Source: DOZZ01 sp963792655
GTDB lineage: Bacteria; Acidobacteriota; Terriglobia; Bryobacterales; Bryobacteraceae
Assembly (NCBI GenBank): GCA_963792655.1
Contig: CAWBWU010000009.1
Location: 186,001-250,000, forward strand
Length of the DNA stretch: 64,000 nt
Direction of reading: 5' to 3'
Below are positions 9,124 to 21,186 of the stretch, piece after piece. Numbering within the stretch: position 1 is the first letter of the stretch; every line of letters starts with the position of its first letter. Under the pieces are notes generated by a model. That model was not told the origin of the DNA and did no database searches. It saw only the letters and a list, made by a program, of their open reading frames with translations. The position numbers and the translations under genes were made by a program.

Positions 9124-10215
9124 ATGATTCTGCCCGGCAATATTTATATGACGTTCGCGCTCGCGGTTGTCGGGCTGCTGTGCCTGGGATCGTGGGCGAA
9201 CCTTTTCAAGAAAGAACAGGACTGGCGTTTCGAAATTTTCTACTTCGATTTTGCCTTCGGAGCGGTGCTGATGTCGCTGCTGCTGGGCATGACCTTCGGA
9301 AATTTCGGGTTCGATGGGTTCACGTTCTTCGACGACATTCTGCATGCCGGCCGCAGGCAGGAGGTTTATGCGCTGTTCGGCGGCGTGGCTCTCAACCTCG
9401 GCACCATGCTGATGCTCGGAGCACTGACCATCTCGGGCTTCGCACTGGCCTTTCCCACATCGATGGGTCTCGCCACCGCCGTCGCGTTGACGGCGGGCTA
9501 TCTGATTGCGCCGCGCGGCAACATCGTGCTGCTGTTCACCGGCATCGCGCTGCTTGTCGTTGCGGTCATCGTCAACGTGGTCGCCTATCAACAGCACGCG
9601 CAGTATCAGCGCATGGAGCGCATGAAGGCGGGGCAAACCAAGAGCCTGCGCAAGCGCTCGGTGGGAGTGAAGGGCTCGGTGTTGAGCATCGCTGCGGGCG
9701 TGTTGATGGGTGCGGCCTTTCCGATTCTCCAGCTCGCGTCGTTTCGCGATGTCGAGAACGAGCTTGGGCTTGGACCGTACGCGCTCGGATTTTTGATGGC
9801 GCTGAGCGTGATGTTCTCGTCGTTCGTGTTCAACCTGCTCTTTATGAACGTTCCGGTCGATGGACGGCCGGTCGAGATCTTCGACTACCTCCGGACCAAA
9901 GCGCGACGGCACGTGCTTGGTCTTGCGGCGGGGTGCATCTGGTGCGCCGGTATGGTGGCTGGCTTTGTGTCTTTCACAGCGCAGCTCAACGCGCGCGTGG
10001 CGCCGCAGACGTTATTCAGCATCCTGCAGGCGAGTATGATCCTTGCGGCGCTGTGGGGCTTGTTTCTCTGGCGCGAGTACGGCAACGCGACAGGCCGCGT
10101 GAAGGCGGCGATCTGGGTGGCACTGGTGCTGACGGGAATTGGTCTTACGCTGACCAGCACTTCGGGCCCGGTCGCGCGTCCGGAAGTCATTTCGGTTACG
10201 CCCAAAGCGTTCTAG
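9124..10215 (+). CDS. Polytopic membrane protein resembling GRP/DMT-type sugar or ureide permeases
   Basis: The 363-residue protein begins at MILPGNIYMTFALAV and contains about ten hydrophobic segments. The early signature GLLCLGSWANLFKK and the repeat-like GVLMGAAFPILQL resemble the two inverted halves of drug/metabolite-superfamily carriers such as RhaT, glucose-uptake GRP proteins and ureide permeases. A basic cytoplasmic loop (about residues 160-180, QYQRMERMKAGQTKSLRKR) separates the halves. Transport of a sugar or similar small solute is inferred from fold only. It lies 48 nt downstream of the glycosyltransferase on the same strand and converges with the prepilin peptidase, overlapping its stop by 4 nt. 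Confidence 0.75.
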   Translation: MILPGNIYMTFALAVVGLLCLGSWANLFKKEQDWRFEIFYFDFAFGAVLMSLLLGMTFGNFGFDGFTFFDDILHAGRRQEVYALFGGVALNLGTMLMLGALTISGFALAFPTSMGLATAVALTAGYLIAPRGNIVLLFTGIALLVVAVIVNVVAYQQHAQYQRMERMKAGQTKSLRKRSVGVKGSVLSIAAGVLMGAAFPILQLASFRDVENELGLGPYALGFLMALSVMFSSFVFNLLFMNVPVDGRPVEIFDYLRTKARRHVLGLAAGCIWCAGMVAGFVSFTAQLNARVAPQTLFSILQASMILAALWGLFLWREYGNATGRVKAAIWVALVLTGIGLTLTSTSGPVARPEVISVTPKAF

Positions 10216-10982
10216 AAAAGCGTGTCGTACCAGCGCAGAGCCGCAGGACCAACTGTTAGCGCGAGCAGTCCGCCGATACCGAGGAACAGACCGAACGGAA
10301 GTTCGTACTCAGACGATTTCTTGCCGGCGAGTTGGATGTAGAGCAAGCCGAGGATGCTGCCCAAGAGCGATCCGGCCACGAGCGCGAACAAGGTCAACGC
10401 GAGTCCGAGGAATGCGCCCATCATCGCGAGCATCTTGATGTCGCCAAAGCCCAGGCCTTCGCGGCCGCGTACCTTGCTGTATAAGTAACCGACGAGCCAT
10501 AACGCTCCGCTCGGCACGATTGCGCCGATCACGCTGTCCAGGATGGAAGGCCGGTGAGAAGGTGGCAGGAGCGCGAAGAGCAGACCGGCAACCAGGCCGC
10601 CGATCGTGAGTTGATCGGGCAGCAGGCGCGTTTCGAGGTCCGCGAAAATAAGCGCGATCAGAATTGCCGCCAGCGCGCAATCATGCGCGGCTTCGACCGT
10701 CAAACCCGCGTTGAGTACGAACCAAAAGAAAGCCATGCTGGTGAGAAGCTCGACCAGCGGATAGCGCGACGAAATGGCCGATGAGCAGTGCCGGCATTTG
10801 CCGCGCAGCACCAGATAGCTCAAGACGGGAATGTTGTCGTACCACGCAATCTGCCGGTTGCATCCCGGGCAGAATGAGCGCGGTTTGACGACCGATAGAT
10901 CTCGCGGCCAACGGTAGATGCAGACGTTGAGAAAACTGCCGATCAGCAGGCCGAAGACGCCGGCCAGGATTGCTTCAGGCAT
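10212..10982 (-). CDS. Prepilin peptidase / N-methyltransferase (PilD/GspO type)
   Basis: The 256-residue inner-membrane aspartic protease cleaves and methylates type IV pilin or type II pseudopilin precursors. The N-terminal methyltransferase-like domain has two zinc-type CxxC pairs (C38/C41 in CPGC and C63/C66 in CRHC). The catalytic aspartates sit in FADLETRLLPD and in the GFGDIKML signature. The ATG start at 10982 was chosen because earlier in-frame codons lie within the upstream glycosyltransferase; even so the two genes overlap by 8 nt. No pilin genes are in the window, so its clients lie elsewhere. Confidence 0.93.
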   Translation of the reverse strand: MPEAILAGVFGLLIGSFLNVCIYRWPRDLSVVKPRSFCPGCNRQIAWYDNIPVLSYLVLRGKCRHCSSAISSRYPLVELLTSMAFFWFVLNAGLTVEAAHDCALAAILIALIFADLETRLLPDQLTIGGLVAGLLFALLPPSHRPSILDSVIGAIVPSGALWLVGYLYSKVRGREGLGFGDIKMLAMMGAFLGLALTLFALVAGSLLGSILGLLYIQLAGKKSSEYELPFGLFLGIGGLLALTVGPAALRWYDTLF

Positions 10983-11866
10983 CGAGGGCCTTGCGGTAAG
11001 CGGCGACAGTTGACTCCACCATATGGTCTTCCGTGAAGCGCTGTTCGACAGTGAGGCGAGCCGCGGCTGCGAGCCGCTGCTGCAGTGCTGCGTCATTCAT
11101 CAGCGTGATCAGCATGCCGGAAATGGCCGAGTCGGTTGCGGGCGCGAGCAGGCCATTTTGTCCGGGCACAAGCATCTCGCGGATAGCCGGAAGATCGCTG
11201 GCGATGACCGGAACGCCCGCAGACATCGCGAGTAGAATCGCAGAGCCGAGCCCTTCTGATTTGCTGAGATAGAGCAACGCGCCCGCGTTGCAGAGGTCAT
11301 GCTCGAGATCCTGTGACAACGACCAGCGTGAGCCCCGCATGACTGGCAATGCTTCGCGCCCGCTCGACCTCTTTGGATGGAGCCACAACAATCTGGTTGT
11401 TCCGAGCAGCGAGAGGCAGCAGCGGCACACCATCGTAAACGACGTCGATGCGTTCGCGCGCGATGCCTGCTTCGCTCAATATGCCAGCCACGTGTTGCGA
11501 CACTGCGATGAAACGCGTTGCACGGCGATACTTCCAGCGCGAGAGCCATGTGCGCTGCAACGGGAACGCAACGCGGCGCGAGACGATCAAAGGCGCGCGA
11601 GAGAATGCCGCCAGCGAATGCGAGCGGGCGTCATGCGCGTGGACCAGATCGTACGCGGCTGAATGGCGCAAGATTCGCGACAACGAAAGCTCTTCTACGG
11701 CGAAGTTCTCGCGCCGCGCTATATCAAATAGCGGCGCACCTGCGCGCGCCAGTAACATCGTTTCGTGCCCGCGCTTGCGCAAGCCACGCAGCAGTCGCAA
11801 CACTTGCCATTGTCCTCCGCCCATCTCGCGCCCCGCATCCAGATGAAGGCTGCGGACAGCGCTCAT
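10975..11866 (-). CDS. GT4-family glycosyltransferase, one apparent frameshift
   Basis: The N-terminal half (from 11866) shows the GT-B acceptor domain start (LHLDAGREMGGGQWQVLRLLRGL) and VHAHDARSH. The C-terminal half has the sugar-nucleotide binding signature LSKSEGLGSAILLAMSAGVPVIAS, with the Glu of the E-x7-E type motif, and ends in VAAYRKALDA. The two halves are in different frames joined near 11320, where part of the linker is scrambled. The start overlaps the GT2 stop by 4 nt (ATGA) and the end overlaps the prepilin peptidase start. It probably builds a glycan together with the adjacent GT2. Confidence 0.85.
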
Positions 11867-12619
11867 CGATTGCTCATCGTGCGCGCTTTGGCGTACTTGA
11901 GGAAGGTGTACAGCGCGGCCATGTACGCAATCGTCAATCCTTCGCGTCCGTCAAGAAAGCCACGCTGCAGCACGTACGAGCGAACGAAGGTCCAGGGCGG
12001 ATCAAACAGCAGGTGCAGCATGCCGGCATTGCGCCGCCGCGCGATCACCTCCTCGGCAGCGAGCGTAGTGTAGCGGTCGAGGCTCTTCAAATGTTCCGAT
12101 AAAGAACCGCATGTGAAGTGCAGCAGGTTTTCACGCAGATGACCCACGCTGTCCATTCACACTGACGCTTTCGTGAACGTACTTGCCGGTCCATTCTGCC
12201 TTGCGTCGATCGTAGAGGCGCACCTTGCGATCGGGATACCAGCCGCTGTGCAGAATCCATTTGCCGAGATACTGCGCGAGCCGCGGCATGGTGTAGGCGT
12301 CGAAGCGCGGCCCGGTCTTCTTGATCGTCCAGATTTCGGCTTCAAGCGCTTCGCTCAATGCTTCATCGGCATCGAGCGACAAGATCCACTCGTGCGCCGC
12401 TGCTGCAGCCGCGCGATTCTTCTGCTCGGCATACCCGCTCCAGGCGCACTCAATCACGCGCGCTCCCAGTTTTTCAGCAAGCTCGATGGTGCGGTCCGCT
12501 GAACCGCTGTCGACCACGACAACTTCATCGCAGCAGCGCAGGCTTTCTATGGCACGCGCGATGTTGCGTTCTTCATTGAGCGTGATGATGGTCGCTGTGA
12601 TCTTCAGCAGCTCGGGCAT
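11863..12619 (-). CDS. GT2-family glycosyltransferase (WaaE/KdtX-like), one apparent frameshift
   Basis: The GT-A fold is recognisable from ATIITLNEERNIARAIESL, the CCDEVVVVDSGSADRT segment and the metal-binding SLDADE. The acceptor region HSGWYPDRKVRLYDRRKAEW with VHES is typical of lipopolysaccharide core beta-1,4-glucosyltransferase relatives. The last ~95 residues (LRENLLHFTC onward) are in another frame, joined near 12150. The ATG at 12619 shares one base with the stop of the upstream M50 gene (TGATG), which decides the start over a TTG one codon earlier. Role: envelope glycan assembly, by inference. Confidence 0.87.
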
Positions 12620-13584
12620 CAATGCTGATCGATCGGCGCGAGCGTGAAGGACAACAAGAAAACGACGAGACCAACCAGCGCCAGCCTGATCCGCGTTGAG
12701 CCGATCGCATCGCTATCGTATACCGACGGGTGTCGCCGCGCGAGGAAGAACAGCACACCGGCCCACAGCAGCCAGCCATGCCAGAAGAACCAACCCACGG
12801 GAATCAGCATGCAGATGGCGCCGATGGTGATCGCGCGGTGGCGTCGTCCGAATAGCGCATAGATGATATGCCCACCATCGAGCTGACCGATCGGCAATAG
12901 ATTCAGAGCCGTGGCGAAGACGCCGACCCAGGCCGCGCGCGCAATCGGATGCAGGTAAAGGTCTGCTGTTGCGACCCCGGGGAAAACGGTGCGCTCCAGC
13001 AGCCACATGATTGCGGGCGTGCCGAACGAGATGCCGCCAGCCAGGCCGATACCTGGGTACACCTTCGAATACGCCAGGCCAACACCCAACGCGGGCAGCA
13101 GGAAGATAAAGCCGGCGAGCGGACCAGCGATGCCCACATCGAACAACTGCCGGCGCGACCAGATCGGCGAGCGGATGCGGATGAACGCGCCGAACGTTCC
13201 GGTGAACGATGGGCCCGGTAAGAAAAACGGAAGCGAAGCGTCAATGCCGTAGAAGAGACACGCGACGTAGTGCCCCATCTCATGCGCCATCAAAATCGTC
13301 AGCAGCGTGAAAGAGAAGGGGAGCCCCTGCAGCAGACTTGCGGGGTTCTGCCACCAGCCAAACAGCGAATCCCAGTCACGCTCGATGTCGAACGCAGGCA
13401 GGTTGTGGTCGAAGTTGTATTGGAAGCGTGCACCTGCCGCAGTAGTGGTGAGCAGCGTCACCAGCAGCAGCAGAACATGCAGCCATACGCGATTGTTCAC
13501 GCGAACGTGAGCGAAAGGGTTCAGTGCAAATTGCGAGGTGCGGCGGAGCGGGGCGCCCGGAGACAAGAATTCGAGAGAAGGCAC
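12619..13584 (-). CDS. Site-2 protease (M50) family intramembrane metalloprotease
   Basis: The 321-residue polytopic protein carries the zinc site H101-E-M-G-H105 in a hydrophobic helix and the downstream NLLPIGQLDGGHI motif supplying the third ligand Asp. Both are diagnostic for S2P proteases, which cut transmembrane substrates such as anti-sigma factors or signal-peptide remnants. It lacks an obvious PDZ domain, unlike RseP, and resembles the short plant EGY-like/bacterial group. The start is GTG at 13584, 13 nt after the HU stop. It is part of the HU-led minus-strand run. Confidence 0.92.
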   Translation of the reverse strand: MPSLEFLSPGAPLRRTSQFALNPFAHVRVNNRVWLHVLLLLVTLLTTTAAGARFQYNFDHNLPAFDIERDWDSLFGWWQNPASLLQGLPFSFTLLTILMAHEMGHYVACLFYGIDASLPFFLPGPSFTGTFGAFIRIRSPIWSRRQLFDVGIAGPLAGFIFLLPALGVGLAYSKVYPGIGLAGGISFGTPAIMWLLERTVFPGVATADLYLHPIARAAWVGVFATALNLLPIGQLDGGHIIYALFGRRHRAITIGAICMLIPVGWFFWHGWLLWAGVLFFLARRHPSVYDSDAIGSTRIRLALVGLVVFLLSFTLAPIDQH

Positions 13585-13597
13585 TGCACTGAGCGCT

Positions 13598-13867
13598 TTA
13601 CTGCAGCGTCTGCAATTCCTTGCCGGGTTTGAAACGAACAGCCTTGCCGGGTGGGATAGAAACCTCGGCGCCGGTGCGGGGGTTGCGCCCGATGCCGGTC
13701 TTACGCGGCTTCACGTTGAACACGCCGAAGCCCCGCAGCTCAATCCGATCACCATTCTCCAGAGCTCTCTTCATAGAGTCGAAGACGGTCTCGACGGCCG
13801 CTTCCGCTTTGGTTTTCGTAATTCCGGTCTTGTTAACGACTTCGTTGATGATGTCGAGCTTGATCAA
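13598..13867 (-). CDS. HU/IHF-family DNA-binding protein
   Basis: The protein is 89 codons or fewer and begins MIKLDIINEVVNKTG when read from a TTG at 13867. That start is chosen because AGGGGAGG lies 5 nt upstream of the TTG, whereas the longer in-frame TTG at 13894 has none and adds residues atypical of HU. Helices 1-2 (KTKAEAAVETVFDSMKRAL) precede the saddle strands ELRGFGVFNVKPRKTG, and the DNA-contact arm has GRNPRTGAEV with the intercalating Pro. HU compacts and bends DNA non-specifically. A good promoter lies just upstream. Confidence 0.95.
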   Translation of the reverse strand: MIKLDIINEVVNKTGITKTKAEAAVETVFDSMKRALENGDRIELRGFGVFNVKPRKTGIGRNPRTGAEVSIPPGKAVRFKPGKELQTLQ

Positions 13868-13888
13868 ACTGGCCTCCCCTGCCGCGAC

Positions 13889-13928
13889 AGTCAACTAGAT
13901 GATAGAGTTGACTTTAGAGCCATGTCAA
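13889..13928 (-). promoter_or_regulatory. HU promoter with flanking inverted repeat
   Basis: On the minus strand TTGACA (13928-13923) and TATCAT (13904-13899) are separated by 18 nt, giving a near-consensus sigma-70-type promoter about 32 nt ahead of the HU start. The -35 box overlaps the start codon of the divergent flavin reductase gene. An 8-bp perfect inverted repeat, AGTCAACT (13889-13896) and AGTTGACT (13906-13913), brackets the -10 box and could be an operator serving both genes. Confidence 0.55.
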
Positions 13929-14434
13929 GCGAGACGGCGCCGAGCCGGTCGGCGATCCTGGACGCGCATCGCTTCCGCCGGGCCTGCGCTCAGTTCGCGA
14001 CTGGCGTGGCGATCGTCACCGTAATCGACGCCGAAGGCGAGCCGCACGGTATGACCGTGAACTCGTTCACTTCGGTTTCGCTCAGCCCACCGCTCATTCT
14101 GGTTTGCATCGACACCCGCGCAGGCATTTATCAGATGTTCCGGCCGGGCGCGATCATGGCCATCAATGTTTTGCGGGAGGAACAACGTGCGACATCAGTG
14201 TTGTTCGCGCGTCCCGGTGCGAGCCGGCTGTATCTGCCGGACTGGGTTGCCGGCGAGACCGGCGCGCCGCTGCTGCCCGGTTGCCTGGCTGCTTTTGAGG
14301 CCCAGGTTGACCGGATTATCGAAGCGGGCGACCATCTGATTGTGCTCGCCGCGGTTCGCGCCGTCACTGCCTCTTCTGGCCTGCCGCTGCTGTACTTCGA
14401 CAGCAATTATCAAACTCTAGCTTCTGAATCTTGA
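13922..14434 (+). CDS. Flavin reductase-like (DIM6/NTAB) FMN-binding protein
   Basis: The 170-residue single-domain protein has the family opening FRRACAQFATGVAIVTVIDAEG and the FMN-contact stretch GMTVNSFTSVSLSPPLILVCID. It then continues with the conserved AINVLREEQ segment. Such proteins reduce flavin with NAD(P)H for partner monooxygenases or act on small aromatic substrates. No partner oxygenase is adjacent; kbl starts 3 nt after its stop, so the two are probably one transcript. The ATG at 13922 is the first codon of the divergent interval, with no strong Shine-Dalgarno. The substrate is unknown. Confidence 0.9.
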   Translation: MSSETAPSRSAILDAHRFRRACAQFATGVAIVTVIDAEGEPHGMTVNSFTSVSLSPPLILVCIDTRAGIYQMFRPGAIMAINVLREEQRATSVLFARPGASRLYLPDWVAGETGAPLLPGCLAAFEAQVDRIIEAGDHLIVLAAVRAVTASSGLPLLYFDSNYQTLASES

Positions 14435-14437
14435 AAT

Positions 14438-15637
14438 ATGACCTCTTCCCGAATCGATCCTCTTTCGTTTTTGACCGGCCAGTTGGATTCCTGGCGCGCC
14501 GCTGGAACTTATCAGAATCTGCGCGTTCTCGAGTCGGCAAACACGGCTGAGGCGCGCTACGACGGCAAAGAGGTGATCAATCTCGCCTCGAACAATTACC
14601 TGGGTCTGACGACGCATCCCAAGCTGGTCGAAGCGGCTGTGGCAGCGGCCAAAGCGTATGGCGCGGGGTCGGGCGCGGTGCGGACGATCTCGGGCACGAT
14701 GACGTTGCACATGGAGCTTGAAGAGCGCATCGCGCGGTTCAAAAATGTCGAAGCGTGCGTGGTGTTTCAGTCCGGCTTTGCGGCGAATGCGGGCACGGTG
14801 TCGGCCATTCTGACGCCGACGATCACATCATCTCGGACGCATTGAACCACGCCAGCATTATCGACGGCTGCCGGTTGTCGCAGCGCCAAGATCCACGTGT
14901 TTCCGCACAAGGATCTTGCCGCGGCAGAACAGAAATCGCTGGCGGAGTTGGCAGATCTGCCCGGGCGCAAGCTGCTGATCACCGACGGCGTGTTTTCGAT
15001 GGACGGCGACATCGGTCCGCTGCCCGCCCTGGTGGAGCTTGCCGAGAGGTACGGGGCCATCATGATGGTGGACGACGCGCATTCTTCCGGCGTTCTGGGC
15101 CGCAACGGGCGCGGCACGATCGACCATTTCGGACTGCACGGCCGCGTGGACATTCAGGTGGGGACGTTGTCGAAAGCGGTCGGCGTGCTGGGCGGCTATG
15201 TGTGCGGCAGCCGCGACCTGATTGAGTTTCTGTATCATCGTGCGCGGCCGTTTCTGTTCTCGACGTCGCATCCTCCGGCGGTTGCGGCGGCATGTCTGGC
15301 TGCATTCGATGTGCTGGAGCAGGAGCCGGAGCGGATTGAGAAGCTGTGGACCAACACGCGGTACTTTAAACAAGGCCTGGTGGATGCCGGATTCGATACG
15401 GGTTTGAGCGAGACGCCGATAGTACCCGTGATGGTGGGCGAGGCTTCACGTGCGCATGAGTTATCGCGAGCGTTGTTCGAGCGCGGCGTGTTCGCGACCG
15501 GGATTGGCTTTCCGACGGTGCCGGAAGGGAAGGCGCGGGTGCGCGCCATATTGTCGTCGGCACATACGACGGAGGAGCTGGACCGGGCGATTGAGGTGTT
15601 CCGGAGTGTTGGCAAGCAAATGGGTCTGATCCGTTAG
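14438..15637 (+). CDS. kbl: Glycine C-acetyltransferase (2-amino-3-ketobutyrate CoA ligase), two apparent frameshifts
   Basis: The reconstructed protein of about 398 residues is an alpha-oxoamine synthase. It has LASNNYLGLTTHPKL, the GSGAVRTISGTM segment, DALNHASIIDGCRLS, MVDDAHSSGVLG and the PLP-binding GTLSKAVGVLGGY. Kbl converts 2-amino-3-ketobutyrate and CoA to glycine and acetyl-CoA in threonine breakdown. Frame changes occur near 14817 (CCGAC where CCGGAC is expected) and near 14885; sequence between and after them matches the family. Length and motifs favour Kbl over 8-amino-7-oxononanoate synthase, but a BioF-like activity cannot be excluded. No threonine dehydrogenase gene is next to it. 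Confidence 0.85.
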
Positions 15638-15699
15638 GGCGGTATCACACTTCGTAACGGCAACCTTCTTGCACTAGTTTGGCGCGAGGAGGTTATCTA

Positions 15700-16479
15700 A
15701 TGAACCGAATTCTCCCTGTTGCTGTGTGCTCCCTAAGTCTTCTTGGGGTTGGCTGTGCGACAAAGAAATACGTCAAGAAGTCGGTAGATCCCGTAAGAGA
15801 TCAGGTCCAGCAGGTTTCCAATCAAACGAATCAGCAAGGCAACGACATCGCCAAGACTCGTGCTGACATTAACCGCGACGAGACTCTGTTGAACGCGACC
15901 AAAGAGAAGGCAGATTCGGCCGACACGCGTGCGGGTGACGCGCTCAATCGCGCCGGAGACGCAATGAACCGCGCTGGCGATGCCATGAACAAGGCCAACC
16001 AGAACACGCATGACCTCGGTGAGTTGCGCCAGTCGGTTGCGAACTTAGATGACTACAAAGTAGTTAGCGAAGAAGCAATTCAGTTCGGCTTTAACAAAGC
16101 CAAGCTGACGACCGATGGCCGCGCGCGCCTCGATAAGCTTGCGGCTGATGCCTCGCCGATGAAGCGTTACTTTATCGCGGTGGAAGGCTTTACCGATCGT
16201 GTTGGGTCCACCGACTACAACATGCAGTTGAGCAAAAAGCGTGCGGATGAAGTTGTCCAGTATCTGGTAGCTCAGCACGGCGTGCCGTTGTTCCGCGTTC
16301 ATGAAATCGGGCTCGGCAAAATGATGCCCGCGGACGAGGGTCGTGGCCGTCAGGCTAATGCGAAGAACCGTCGCGTCACTGTGACGATCTATGCGGCCGA
16401 TAGCCAGGTAAGTGCGATGAACGCGGCCCCCGCGTCAAGCGCCCCGCAGAATAGCGTTCCCCCGCAGAGTAATCAGTAG
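15700..16479 (+). CDS. OmpA-family peptidoglycan-associated lipoprotein
   Basis: The start is the ATG preceded by GAGGAGG at 7 nt. The 259-residue product has a lipoprotein-type signal ending GVGC (Cys19), a helical coiled-coil section of about residues 30-125 rich in Asn/Asp/Ala with near-repeats of DALNRAGDAMNRAGDAMNKA, and a C-terminal OmpA domain (FNKAKLT, VEGFTDRVGSTDYNMQLSKKRADEV). The tail is Ala/Pro/Ser/Gln-rich. OmpA domains bind meso-diaminopimelate in peptidoglycan, so the protein would tether outer membrane to wall, the coiled coil acting as spacer. A strong intrinsic terminator follows. Confidence 0.92.
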   Translation: MNRILPVAVCSLSLLGVGCATKKYVKKSVDPVRDQVQQVSNQTNQQGNDIAKTRADINRDETLLNATKEKADSADTRAGDALNRAGDAMNRAGDAMNKANQNTHDLGELRQSVANLDDYKVVSEEAIQFGFNKAKLTTDGRARLDKLAADASPMKRYFIAVEGFTDRVGSTDYNMQLSKKRADEVVQYLVAQHGVPLFRVHEIGLGKMMPADEGRGRQANAKNRRVTVTIYAADSQVSAMNAAPASSAPQNSVPPQSNQ

Positions 16480-16543
16480 AGTGTGGTTTGTAGTAGCAGT
16501 GCGGTAGTTGTTGATCCGAAGTCCGAACCAACTTAGCAAGGCA

Positions 16544-16574
16544 GGCCGGGAGCAATCCCGGCCTTGTCTTTTTT
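16544..16574 (+). terminator. Rho-independent terminator of the OmpA lipoprotein gene
   Basis: GGCCGGGA, loop GCAA, TCCCGGCC gives a perfect 8-bp GC-rich stem closed by a stable GNRA-type tetraloop, followed by TTGTC and six T. It lies 65 nt after the OmpA stop and 6 nt before the convergent LarA-like stop, so it terminates plus-strand transcription. Confidence 0.9.
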
Positions 16575-16579
16575 GCGGG

Positions 16580-17855
16580 TTAGTGCCGGGCGGCCACAGG
16601 AAGTGCTTCCTGCAAGTTGCCATGGGCATCGAACGCCATTTCCGTCGGCCCCTCTTCAATCGTGAGTAGCGGATTTCTTTCAATCTGGTCGAGTAAATTC
16701 TCGGACAGTCGAATTACATCCAGCTCCATCGTGTTTCGTATCCATCCATAAGTTACTCGATCCTGGTCAAACTTACCTGTTGTGGGCCAAAGCTGCTCCA
16801 GGCATTCTTTGTCGGAGGCGAAATGAATGGGAGCCTTGGCAGCCAGTGTCACCGAAGAAGTAATTGCATTTACATAGGTGGCCTTCCAATTGATTTTATC
16901 GATCAACCGGTCGGTGACCATGTCTGCGAAGCCCACTCCACAGGCGTTTCCATAGCTTAGGTCAGACAAGTTGCGAGCGAAAATTCGATCGATGGCCTTA
17001 GTATTGGGCCAGGGATTTTTCTCCCCGTAAACTCCGCGGTTGACCACTTTCGTGTCCATCCCCGCGCCGCTGATGTTCTTGCCGATCTCGTCGACGATCA
17101 GGATGTCGAGGTCCATCGGAATTCGCGGCATCCACGTCTTCACCAGCTTGAGAAGTTCACGCTCCTGTTGCTCCAGCGCTTCCACCGGCAGCGCACTGAG
17201 TTTGCCGGTGTTGTGATAGGCGTCCTCCAGGATCGCGAGTCCCCCAAGAATTTTTCCGGAACTGAGAACTGCGCGGCCGATGCTCTGGATCGTGTTGTAC
17301 AACCCGTGCGTGTACGCGAAGGTGTGATAGTGTTGCGCGCCGGCAAGCTTGCCGAGCCCGATCGCCATCATCTTGAACAGGCCGCTTTCGATCTCACCGG
17401 CGAAGTCGGTGTGCCACTTCACGCGGCCCACGAGCATCACGCCATCGCTTTCGAAAGCGTTGCGGTCCATGTACGTCTGAATGCCTTCAGGCGTTTTTGC
17501 CACGGGCACAACATCGAGCGAACTTCGAATCGGGCAGCCGATTGTTTCTTCGATGATTCCGTAGTGCGCCAGCACATCGGCCTGACCCTCGGCGGTCGCG
17601 GCACCGTGACTGCCCATCGCCGGGAAAACGAAACGGCTTCATGCCCGCCTCGCGCCAATAGCCGACCACGGCTTTGACGATGGTCGCGATGTTCGAAATA
17701 CCGCGGCTGCCAACCCCAATGGCGACGCTCGAGCCGGGCTTCAACCGGCGAGCAAATTGCGCGCGCGTCAGTTCTTCGGCAACGGTGCCGGGAATGTCCT
17801 GCACTCGATGTTCAGGGAAGTTCTGACGAACTTTGTACATCTTTGAAAAGCCCAT
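16580..17855 (-). CDS. LarA-like (lactate racemase-domain, DUF2088) protein, one apparent frameshift
   Basis: The reconstructed protein of about 424 residues has the N-terminal LarA-type motif (GSRGISNIATIVKAVV, then MGSHGAATAEGQADVL). A central segment GRVKWHTDFAGEIESGLFKMMAIGLGKLAGA and DEIGKNISGAGMDTKVVNRG follow. LarA itself racemises lactate with a nickel-pincer cofactor, but many homologues have other or unknown substrates. No larB, larC or larE is present here, so lactate racemisation is not supported by context. The frame changes near 17625, immediately before the MGSHGAATAEGQ motif. It is divergent from aceE. Confidence 0.75.
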
Positions 17856-17907
17856 GATTCAAAGATCATACTTGGTTTCATTCGCATGAACGCCCGGTGC
17901 AGGCGAC

Positions 17908-17918
17908 TATAATGGAGG
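17908..17918 (+). promoter_or_regulatory. TATAAT and GGAGG immediately before aceE
   Basis: A consensus -10 hexamer (17908-17913) is directly abutted by GGAGG (17914-17918), which sits 7 nt before the ATG at 17926. If TATAAT is the -10, transcription would start around 17920 and leave the GGAGG outside the message, so only one of the two elements is probably used. The GGAGG spacing to the ATG is ideal, which favours ribosome binding from a promoter further upstream. Confidence 0.4.
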
Positions 17919-17925
17919 TTTATCC

Positions 17926-20621
<2,696 letters not shown>

Positions 20622-20636
20622 CCGGCGCTCAACAAG

Positions 20637-21111
20637 TCAGGCGAGATCCATCGTCATGAATACGTTCGCGCGCGCGTAGAGCGAAGGGCCCAGTTCTTCC
20701 GGCGGCACATGCCGGAAGCCCGACGATTCGTACAGGTGAACCGCGTTTTCCAGTCGCGAGTTGCTACCGAGGAACAACGATTTCGCGCCGCATGCGCGCG
20801 CCTGTTCGATTGCATAGGCGAGCAGTTTGCGCCCGATGCCTTGTCCGCGTAGCTGCGGCGAGACTGCCATTTTCGAAAGCTCGTAGACGCCGTTCTCAGC
20901 GGGAATCAGTGCGACGCAGCCGACCGGGAGTTCGTCTTGACAGGCGAAGAAAACGTGGCCGCCTTTGCGCAGGATCTGATTCTCCGGGGTCGCCCAAAGT
21001 CTCGCGATCTTTTGGCTCCAGCACGAAGTAACGCGTGATCCACTCTTCATTCAAAGTACGGAAAGCAGTACCGTCTTCGCCAATTTGTAGCGCTCGAAAC
21101 TGGATGTTCAT
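20637..21111 (-). CDS. GNAT-family N-acetyltransferase, one apparent frameshift
   Basis: The reconstructed protein of about 157 residues has an N-terminus starting MNIQFRALQIGEDGTAFRTL in one frame and the acetyl-CoA-binding core in another. The core has ELSKMAVSPQLRGQGIGRKL (motif A, with the Q/RxxGxG/A pyrophosphate loop), SNSRLENAVHLYESSGFRHV (motif B) and a short tail. The frames join near 20990. The substrate is unknown. The gene ends 15 nt after aceE on the opposite strand and is divergent from the LysR gene. Confidence 0.85.
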
Positions 21112-21186
21112 GGCTATCCATCAGTCTCGCGCCAGCTCGGGCGATACGTCCAATATCTTGTTTGTTGCGATCATGATGGTACCGAT

